From positions 31,039,301 to 31,103,300 of the forward strand of contig NW_022145609.1 of NCBI RefSeq assembly GCF_000002235.5: a stretch of 64,000 nucleotides of DNA, read 5' to 3'. Below are positions 12,201 to 23,700 of the stretch, one piece after another; position 1 is the first letter of the stretch; each line of letters opens with the position of its first letter. The position numbers and the translations under genes are program-made. This DNA comes from Strongylocentrotus purpuratus (taxonomy: Eukaryota; Echinodermata; Echinoidea; Camarodonta; Strongylocentrotidae). Below the pieces are notes generated by a model that searched no databases, was not told the DNA's origin, and saw nothing but the letters and a program-made list of their open reading frames with translations.

Positions 12201-15200
12201 TAATCACTCATGCGTTACAAATGCATCATATGAGTTACATCAAATGAAAGAAGAGGATCTAAGATTTACAAATATGTGTCGTTTATTAATTATTATTGCG
12301 ATTAAAGATAAACTTGAGTGCTGGTTTTAAAAAAAATGAATTCTCACAAAATCAAACGAAACTTACACTGAATGTTCAAGATTACAAATCAATGTCATTT
12401 GTCGAACAAATTTGGTAGAAATTGTATATTGGCTGAGTAATGAGCATAGAAAGATAAAGAAATCAAGGTAAGTAGGCCCGACACCATTTGTGTAGTCCCA
12501 TATACATCTTTCCGTGTACAGTGCTTGTTACTTTGCCAAGACTGGGCCAAATTATGATTTTGATGATAGAACCTGGCAGTACACACCAATACTTGCATGC
12601 TACATGATCAACTTTTTCTGATCCATTCCACACCTTTTCTTTCACAATGCAATCGCATGACCAGAACTCAACTTTATCTTTAAGTTATGATAAAACATCG
12701 ATATTTCTCGGTTTTTTTTTTCTGGGACGCACTGTACAATAAGGCACAAAATATACGCAAAACATTATAGTTTGGTGTATATGTGTTTTTCTTCTTGTTC
12801 ATTAGTGTTGATGGAGATGTTGATTTTTATCTTGTTTTTACTTTGTAGGAATCACATGCACTCTTCCGAACCCTCCACCGATGGCATCTTTCGTCAACCC
12901 AAGCGGTAACTACACGGCTAGTACCACTGTGACCGTTACGTGTGACAATGGCAATGACAAAGTTAAGTGGATTTGTAACGGTTATACAGGAAAGTGGGAA
13001 GCAGAGCCAATCGACTGCTCCACGCAGTCTTCAGGTATTCTTTATCTCTCTAATAAGATCATGGTAAACAACATCAACACTATTAACAATGATGATAGTT
13101 GTGCCAACGATAGCAATAATAATAACAATCATAATAATCATCATCATTATCATAATCATCATCACAGAGAAGGAAGGAGAAGATAAAGAAGAAGATGACG
13201 ACGAAAATGAAGAAGTAAAGTGTCCCATTTGCAGGCCAAAAAATGAAAAGGTTTAATTCCACCGGCATTTGAAAGATAATACTAATTTAGAACTTCCCTC
13301 AAAACGAAAGGGCTTGAAAATGTCTTTTAGTGGGAAAATAATGACTGTTAGTTTTCGAATCAATTAAAGAGTTTGCAATCATTTTTAGTAAGTAGTCTAA
13401 TTTTACAGACCCTTGTACCAAATGGTCGTACGTTTTGTGCTGCGCAAAGATTCAATCAGTTTAATTTTGGCCATTACAAGAAGTGAATTATTGGTGTGGA
13501 CAAATGCTCATGTACCCCTTTGTTATTAACCACGTAAAAAAGAAGTCAGTTAGTCTCTCAATAGTGTCTGACAGTAAAGTATAGACAGTAAACCGGTTTC
13601 CTTGCATAATGCGAATACTAGGACACTAATACGTTTAAATTTCACAGAGAGGGCATGCGCGACATATTCATAGTTCTTGCAAAACCCTACAGAATTCGTT
13701 GTTGGCTGCAAATGGGACATAGTACCTCTAATAAACACGTTAAAATGAATAAAATGCGGAGAATGTCATATGTCTTTTATTAATAGCTTAAATAGGCGTG
13801 GGACGTTCGTAATGTTTATTTGTTCTTCAGCCTTTTAATAAATGATTCAATTCCTTGAAACCTCTTTGCTGCAAATATGGGAGATATGGAATTAGGTAAG
13901 GTATTTGAGGTTATGAAACCAGCATGTGTCACCTGATACAGATGTGGCAACTAGGCAACAGAAAGTGCTACTTCTTCGCTTCGGGGGAAAGTTCATTTGT
14001 GTCATGAAAACGTATTGTTCTGCATTAACTTGATAACAGTATAAATTTTCTACTAATTTAATGATTCCTCAGTCAGTTGAAAATATCACAAATAATGAAT
14101 CCGATTAAATTTAAGTGTAAAACCCCTTTTATAATATAATTTGTTTCTGAAAACCATGATGCTCAGTCATCTGTGATAGCACAACTCTGAATGAGGTATT
14201 ATCAGACAAAGTAGAAGTTACTCTTTACAATGAATCGAATTTTAGATAACAGGTGAAAACTTCTCTGAACTTTATTTTAAATCTCCATGAATCTTTAGAT
14301 TGATCAGTAATGTTCTGGGAAGGTATCTATCAAGATTAAATAAAATCGTCACAATCATTTCACGAAAAATAGACAAGAAAATTATTCCAACTGTATACGC
14401 AACAGTGTATATGAGTTGCCTAGTGTGTAATCCAGACATAAATTTGCATAGTGACGATTCGAAACAATGTCCTATTTGTATCATCCAACCAAAATGATAT
14501 CGAAAAATATACAGTGCACACAATGTTTTCTTTAGAAAAAATAATGGGGATAAATGTATAAATCACTCGTAGTTCGTGCACAATCAGACAATAATATCTG
14601 GTTTTCCCAGGTATAATAAGATATAAGAAGCATTTAAGTATGTAAAGCATGGATTCCAATAAGCATGTAATACTTACTATTTTCTGTTTTTTACTCTTTC
14701 CCTTTTTCTGTTATGCATGTTTTTGTTTCGAAACAGACACTTATTACAGTTATTGCTGTACTGATAAAATCAAAATCACCATATCATGTTTATAATATAT
14801 TCATGAAGCATAGCATACTTGCATATTTGGAGCGCGAGGAGTGGCAATGCGCCCAACATGAGCGCTAGCTCTACTAGACTCCACTTTTACTATTATTATT
14901 ATTAGAATGTTCAGGTATTACATACCTCACAACCTGCTAAAATTTGCAATCTAAAGACCCCCCATGAGTACGAAGTCACAAGTGAAAAGGACTTTTTTGA
15001 AAAAGAAAGAAAGGGCACCCATTGATACCTGTAGAAAAAACGGAAACAAAACCAAAGTCCATGTGCTGCACCAGGGGGAGTTGTCACGCGAAAAAGACTC
15101 GATATTCCCCAAATGTTCGTGATATTTAACAAACAAATACACAAGATCAGTCAACCACAGGCATCCTGATGGAGGGGGGGGGGCTTGGGGAGCAGTTGAC

Positions 15201-17727
15201 CCAAAAATAAAATTCAAACGTGGTTTATTTCTAATTCGATACCAGTGATTTACAAATGTTCCTGAAATGACATGATTTTCCAGATTTTTTTGTCTCATTT
15301 TTGCCCATTATGCCGGAGGTGGCACTCCCGGGCGGGGGGGGGGGGGGCACTGTGCCCCCACTCTTTCAGGTACCACTACAAAACCCTTTTTTTTACATAG
15401 TACAAGTACCCCTTTTCTTTTCTAATAACTGTAATTTTCCTCTCTTTTCATCTCTGATGAGAACGTCCTTTTAGGTGCGACTAATTACCCTTTTCACATC
15501 GGATATTTTTGCCTTTCCCCCTTTGACTCGTGCCCTTTTTTCTTTTTGATAAAGTTTACCTTTTCCTTCTTCTTCGCTCATGGCTTATCGTCAACGAAAC
15601 GGAGTTCAGTCTTTTGTCAACTCCGTTTGTTGCCACGGCAGGCAGCAAGTGAAAACGAATTCCTAGAGGTGTCATATGAAAGGGCAGAAATGAACTTTCT
15701 AGAAATTTGATTTTCTCTTTGAAATTCAGACACCGCCCTAAAAATGACTTTTTGGTACCCTCTCTTCAAATTACTGTCAATCACTTATGTGTAACATGTG
15801 CATCATATAAGTTGCATTAAAAGAAAGAGGATGATCTAAGTCTTACAAATATGTGTCATTTATTAATTGTAATTGTGATTAAGTTATGATAAAACATCGA
15901 TAATTCTCGGTTTCGCTTTTTTCTGGGACGCACTGTATATATATATATATATATATATCTCTCTCTCTCTATTTCTATCTCAAGCCCTCTCTCTCTCTCG
16001 TATCCTTATTCTGGAACTTTGTTGTTCTGTAGTCCACTTACAGTCTCTGGGTCGGTATTTTTTCCACCATCATAATATCAAATTATCATGGTATATCGTA
16101 TTCATATCATTTATCAGTTTTGTTAATTTTGTAAAGTTAGTACGAATGAATGGAAAATTGCCGTTAAGTTAAAATTAGGTGGGCTTTGTAAAGATGAAAA
16201 ACTATCATAACGTGCACCATCATTATCTTGAGGTTGATTATCATTGTCATTATTAATGATGTTATTATTACTATTCACATTGTCATCATCATTGTTAGTG
16301 CTTTTTTTATCATCATTATCATAATCTACGTAATCATATCAGTATAATTAATATTATTATTATCATGCTTCCAAATATTATTATTTGTAGTAGTATAATC
16401 ATCATCAATATTATTCTGGCTGATGTTATCACTAATATTCTCCACTCAGCTGACAAAATCTTTATAACGGTCGTGGACGAGGGCAAGATCTTCGTGGGCA
16501 ATAACAGTGGCTTCGACTTCCACGGCGAGGACATCCGCGAAATCCCACTGAGCGGGGTTAATGCTCCTACAGGCATCGACTACGATCACCGGACCGACAA
16601 GATTTACTGGAGTGATCAGGAGGCGGGGACAATCAATCGAGCTTCACTTGATGGTTCGAACCAGGAAATATTGATTGAAGGCATTGGATGTGAGTGTGGC
16701 TTAGATATATGTATTCATTCGCTCATGTATTTATTTGACTATTTATGTATATATCCATATATTTATTTATTTTATTTATTCGTTGATTTGAATATTACTT
16801 CACTGATTATTTATCTAATTGTTTATTCATTTAGTTTATTTATTCTTGCTTGTTCGTTTTTTTCTTTAAAAAAACAATACGATACAATACAATGCAAATG
16901 AAATGTGGACAGTGACGTTTTAATATCGTCAGTCATCTGCCCGTAGAGTTTGTCTAATCATTGTGCTGCAACACCAAGATTAATCAGACTTTATCCGGCT
17001 CATTTGTTTATATTATTTGGTCAATAACAGTCTAGCACAACGATTTCTTTACCATCTCTCTAAGTTTTCTTTTTTTTTTTTTTTTATATTCTAACTTTAA
17101 TCCATTAAGACCCTCAAGGAATCGTCCTAGATTTAATGACGAACAAGATGTTTTGGACTGATATTATGTTGGAACGTATAGTGAGTGCTAGCCTACTCGG
17201 GTCTAACCGACGAACCATTATTAGTACGGATCTTTACATCCCAAAGGGAATCACATTGTCTCAAAGAAGAGGGTGAGTGTTTATGAAAAAAATCACCTTT
17301 CTTTCTCTCCTAAACAGCTCGGTACATGTCAGGGGAGGCCACACTATGTATAAGTCGACCTCAGTGACTTAAGTGACACTTGAAAATTAGATATCCGACA
17401 TTGTATGCATGAAATATCCTCGAAACTGAACTAAATGAAACTAGACAGTTTTGTTTTAGGCCTTTAAATCAATTTTTTAAACAGATTAAAAAGTTAACTG
17501 TGGTTTGATATTCATTTTGATATGTTTGGAAGAGATTGATCAATAAGATTCTGAGAAGTTCTCACGAATAATTCACAGTGTCACAATCATTTGCTGAAAA
17601 GAGGTTTAAAAACTATAGACCTATTCCATCTTTATGGGCAACAGTACGTGTAGGCTGATTAATCCACGTTATGGCAGTATTCGACATCCCGGAGATCACA
17701 CTTTAAGGAAATGCATTTTATACCAAC

Positions 17728-17761
<34 letters not shown>

Positions 17762-20700
17762 CGTGGGGTGTGTGTGCGCGCGCGCGTGTGTGTGTGTGTG
17801 TGTGTGAGCGTGCGCGTGTACGTGCGTGTGTGTGAGTGTGTGTGTGCGTACGTGTGTTTATACTATACTCTCTAAATAGAAACCACTCTCAAAGGAGTTA
17901 TTTAACCACTGCTTTTACAGTCGATGCAACTCCAAAGTCACTTATCTCTGATATGAATCATGTCTTATATCTATACATATAATTCACATACACATTTTAC
18001 AGATACGTGCATACTTATGTTTGTTATACCTTTTTCTTATGGTAAAAGGAAATTGTACTGGACTGACGAAGGTATATCAACTGCAAAGATTGAGATGTCA
18101 AATAAAGACGGATCGGACAGAAGACAGCTGATTACAACACGATTGAAACAACCTATTAGCCTGGCCCTTGATTCTCAAGGTACAAGAAATATCCCCGATG
18201 GTACCACTACATGTTCAAAAATGTAAAAACATAATCGTTAAAGGAGTCGAAATTGACCCTCTATGGTGCATAGTATCCAAATACATATTCCACCTAAATG
18301 ACCCCTTTTTGTGTGAAAACAGGTATAAAATGGCCTCTGAAAATTGCCCTATTTGGGGCTCATCTGTAACACATTCACAAAGAGGTACGTACGTTTTCCC
18401 ATGTTTGCGAACCTCGTGTAAAAATACGACCATTTTTTCGCGAAATTTTACCCTTTCAAAAAGATACCATATTTTCAACCCACAAAATTTCGATTTCCGC
18501 GAACATCCCTGATTACTTATTTTACGTGAAATTAATATACTGTGTACACATAGGCAATATGAATTGATATCACCCGGAGATAGAAAGAGTTTTTACTCTG
18601 GTGGTTCAAAATATCATAGATATAAATAGTATATATTTCTTGAATGTTTGTTAGAAGTCACTCCCAAAAATGGGAAATCATATCTTACAGAAAAACATAG
18701 AAAAAGAAGTTTGTTATGAGTATGTAAATAGCTGCTTCCACATTATGAATATAATTGCACACATAATATGAATAAGAAAAAATCTTATGATATTGAAACA
18801 AGTGATTCAAATTCATTATATTTTATTTTTTTGATCAACACTAGAAAAAAAATATCGACACTAGGGGGGTGGATCGTCTTTTAAAGCCCGACACCACCCC
18901 TACATTGCAATCGATACATTATCAGGGATGACCTTCATCGGTTCTAGGACAATTACCCCCTGTACAATCCCCCTAACCAATTACTAATGAGACGATTCCC
19001 CCACCCTCCTCAGGACATTTACTTCCCCCCCCCCTGAAAATTATCCCCTTAAACAATTACAGTGCTTCCCGGGGACATTGCCCCCTGAAAATTATCCTCT
19101 TGGACAATCACCCCCCCCCCCCTAAAATTTATGTAAAGCAACTTTTTATCAGGGTGGACTTTAATGAACAGGGGTAATTTTCGGGCAGGGGGTTATTGTC
19201 CTCGGAGGTGATTATCCTTGAAGGGTAGTTTCCCGGCGGTGATTGTCCAGGGGGTAAGTCAACACCAATTTGCAGCTGTGTGTGATTGCTGCAGTTTCAT
19301 TTCAGTGAGCGAAGCGAGCGACCAAAAAATTTAAAATTTCCGAGGTCGCATTGCCACTGATGAGACCTTATTATTCAGATGAAATCTTCAAACCTTATGG
19401 AATTTTAGTCAAATCACATTATGAAAGAATTGTAAAGACCTTTGATACCTTTACTATGTTGATTGATTGATTGATTGATTGATTTTTATTCGACAAATTT
19501 CCAACATACAACAATATACAATAATAACAGATCAAAATTAAGTCAGCTTGAACAGGATAACCCACAAAAGTTCGAGAGCTTATTTCCAGTGGTTTCCCCT
19601 AATTAAACAGATAGCCTAATATAAATTCAAGCGAGCGTATAGAGCAGGTTTTGAAGGTATTCGAGAAAAAAAATGCTCTCAGTCGCTTTAAATTAGGGGC
19701 ATATGTAAAGGAGGCTATGAGATATCTTTTGTTTTGGGGTAGATGGAGGGTGATAAAAGCATCTTTAAATAATATGTACGGAAATAATGCCTCTTTTTAA
19801 ACATGAATGGCATTTGGTAGTGTGAATGCAGTAACCTTGAGTTTGAAGACTCCTTCATTATTTAGAATTTTACATTCTTAAACAAAATGCAATTGATTAG
19901 GTTGGTATGTTATAAAGTGCAAAAGGGCATGCCGTTAGAGAGATGAGAGATCGAGAGAATGCCTATTTTTAGCAATTGAGTAGAATATGTCACGATATAT
20001 TCTACAAGAGGAACAGTTCTTTATCATTAAATTTGGGGCAGCATGCCCCCTAACCCCCGCCTCCCCCCCCCCCGCCTCCCCCCCCCCCCCCCCGCTACTG
20101 CCTTTCTTCATGATAGTACAAATTGGAAAATTAGGTAAAAACGGACACCTATCAAAGGGCAGTTACATAAAAAGGAAAAAGGTGCTCTTCTAAGCAGGGA
20201 AAATGGCATTGATTAGAAAGGAAATTGGGCGCGTGTCAAAGTAAAAGTGGTAGTTATCAGAATTGAACAGGAGCACTTCTTCCACGTAGCATGGGCATTA
20301 ATTACAGATGAAAAGCGGCATCTATCAGATTTGAAAATGGGGAGGGGGCACTGTTCATCCCTGTGCCCCCCCCCCCAACAGAGCCGACTCTGTTCGCATT
20401 AGACGGTTTATATTATCATCAGTGATGAAGTCGTTCCTTATTGTTTATTAACTCCCACACTATTTTTCTTCAACTCGTCTTGTGCAGAACAGCGCCTGTA
20501 CTGGACGGAGAGCTACTATGATGTGATCGAGTCGATTGATCTTGATGATCTAACTGATCGAAGAGAACATGTTTACGCTAAGAGTGGTGATTTAGTGGTC
20601 TTTGGCATCTCGCTCTATTTCACCTCCATCTACTTCACAGACTTGGCATCTAGAAGACTCTATGAGTCAGACGTTGTTGAGGAAATCAGGTATTTTTATA

Positions 20701-23700
20701 GATTTACAGCGGGAGCGCCAACCCACGTCAAGATTTATACCGGTAAGAAGCAATCATGAGTACGAGTTCGATTTTTTTTTTTAAAGCTATTTATTTCTAA
20801 TAATCTTAAGGAACTGAAGTAAAACAATGTTGTTTTGTTTTTTCATTCAAGTATTTTAAAAAGGAACAATAGTAGCATAATAGCCCTATTACTTTCACTC
20901 CTACTACTTATACAAATATTAATAATAATAATAATAATAATAAAGATAATAATAATGATAACATTGATATAGTTAGATATAGATTATTAAAATATAATTA
21001 ACAGATATGGTAATGATTATAAAAAAATAATATATAGTCGATTATTTCCAGCTTTAAAGTAGAGATATTGAGAGCAGGAAATAAGACACAGTAAATTGGA
21101 TAGGGAAGATTTAAGTGTGGCATATCAGTTGATATTATTTAGTTGAATATATTGCTTGTTCGATAGAAAAATCTGAATTGTCATTGACCTGAGCCTTTGC
21201 GTGTTATCAATCTAAAAAAAAAAATAAGATTATGTTTTTTTTCCTTTTAAATCTAAAAGTCTGGAATCTATTATACCATTCCGTTCTTTGACAACGGAGC
21301 TTTAAAAGCGGCATTGTTTACCTGAAGAGCTTTTAACAAGGATGCTGTCTGTTATTTTTCATTGATTCATTTTCAGACTTAACGTGCACAGATTCTTGCC
21401 CCGGTAGCAGTCGATGTCAGCTCGTTGGGTATAACACTTCCGAATGCACTTGTATATACGGTTGGACAGACTTGAACTGTCTTTCAAGTAAGTATATGTA
21501 TTTACAATTTGGTTTAACTATTGATGACCTACATCCATAAGTGCTTAGCCACCCTGACACTCGCACGAATTTTAGCGCCGTGTGCTCTTTTTGGCACGTA
21601 GTCGAGTCAACAATAAATATTCTACGCCATGTCGTTCCGGAATTTTTTTTCACGAAATACGCGGTAATATGCCCCATTCGTTAGCATTTAGAGAGACGGC
21701 CGATAAAAAAAACCGAGATAAGGCCGAGAGTGACTAGAGAGACAACCGAAAGACAGTTGAGAAACCTCCGAGAGGCAATTGAGAGACAGTCGAGAGATAT
21801 CCTAGAAACAATCGAGACAGCCGAAAGACAACCCAGAGATAGCCTAGAGACAACCGAGAAAAAGAATCGAGAGACAATCGGGAGACAACAGAGAGACCAC
21901 CGAAAGACAGCCGAGAGACAATCGAGAGACAATCGAGAGACAACAGAGAGACCACCAAAATACAGCTGAGAGACAATCGAGAGACAGCCGAGAGACCACC
22001 GAAAGACAGCTGAGAGACAATCGAGAGACAACAGAGAGACCACCAAAAGACAGCTGAGAGACAATCGAGAGACAACAGAGAGACCACCAAAAGACAGCCG
22101 ATCGAGAGACAGCCGAGAGACAATCGAGAATCAGCCGAGAGACAACCGAGGAAAACATAGAGATGGTCGTTTCCGAGGACAATGAATGTTCCACGTTTAC
22201 TATACAAGTTCCACAGGGATAGCCTCTGTCTCCCTGATTTCCTATGCAGTAATGGTAGATACTGAATATACAGTGACGTTGAAGTGTCATTGAACTTGAT
22301 ATTTCATCTGATTCAAGCTCTAAATTCTATCAACTTTATTTCCGTGTACTATTCTTCAATGATTCAGGAACACATGGAACACAAACCTTAAATTTTCCAA
22401 TAGGTTATTTGAAGAAAAAAAGACATTATGTAATAAGGCATGAAGTATACACAATCTGTAAAAAATAATTCATCCGTCGTTTTTCGCAATTTAAATGGCA
22501 AAAATTGTTACTTTGATGTTTCTTTGTTTTTCTTTATGTATGTTAATGTTGTTGGTGTTGTTGATTTGATTATGTTTTTATTTTTTAGGGATCACATGTA
22601 CTCTCCCAAACCCCCCGACCATGGCGTCTTTCGTCAACCCAGGCGATAGCTACACGGCTAGTAACAATGTGACTGTTAAGTGTGACAATGGCAATGACGA
22701 AGCTGAGTGGATTTGTAATGGTTATACAGGAAACTGGGACAAAGAGCCAATCGACTGCTCCACGCAGTCTTCAGGTATTCTTTATCTCTTTAATACGAGG
22801 ATGGTAACAACAACACTATCAATAATGATGATAACGGTGATAATGATAACAATAATAATAATTATACTCATCATCAAAGGATCATTATCATCATCATCGT
22901 AACATTTTTTCTAAGAAGAAGAAGAAGAGAAAAAAAAGAAGGGGAGGACGAAAAACAAGAAGTAGAAGAAGAGGAAGAAAGAAAAGAACAAGACGAAGAC
23001 AAAAGAGAAGGAGAAGATGATGATGTAGAAGACTACGTGTTCCCAGAGTAGCCTCATTGGTATTAATACTGTTCTTCAAGAGGATCCTGCAATCGTGTTC
23101 TTACCCCGATTTTATCGCCTGGCTACTATCTTAGTTTAATAAGACGTCAAGCATTAATCGCTTTTCTTCTTCCCACCAGGGCCCTTGTTCGCTTCTCCTT
23201 GGTGACAATTAGCAATTGTAAAATAATTTCTTGCCACGTTTATGACTTGACAGAAATTCGACCATAAAGTTAGGATCGCAAGTCAGCTACACTGAGATAT
23301 AGAGGAAATTTACGAGATTGCTTTTTTTTTGGACAGCCATTTTGTAAAACATTCTTCAATAACACATTGAAATGAATACAATTCGGAGAATATCTTTTGT
23401 TGATAGCTTAAATAGGCGTAGAATGTTGTTTGTATTTTCTTTGTTTAAGCTTTCTTTTTAAACGATTAATTTCCCTGAACCCTCTTGCCTGCCAATTTGA
23501 GAGGTATGGAGTGAGGTATGGTATTTGAAGTTATTAAACCAGCATTTGTTACCAAAAACAGATGTGGCAACTAAAGCAACATGAAGTGCTCTTGCTTCGC
23601 TTCCGGGGAAACTTCATTTGTGTCGTGAAAACGTATTGTTCTGGATAAACTTGATAGCAATATAAAGTTTCTATAAAATCTAATGATTCCTCAGTAAATT

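Noticed and set aside
21681-22290. Three overlapping minus-strand frames rich in [12 protein letters not shown]
   Set aside because: They are translations of the 11-bp minisatellite; the lack of stop codons follows from the unit, and the region is an intron.
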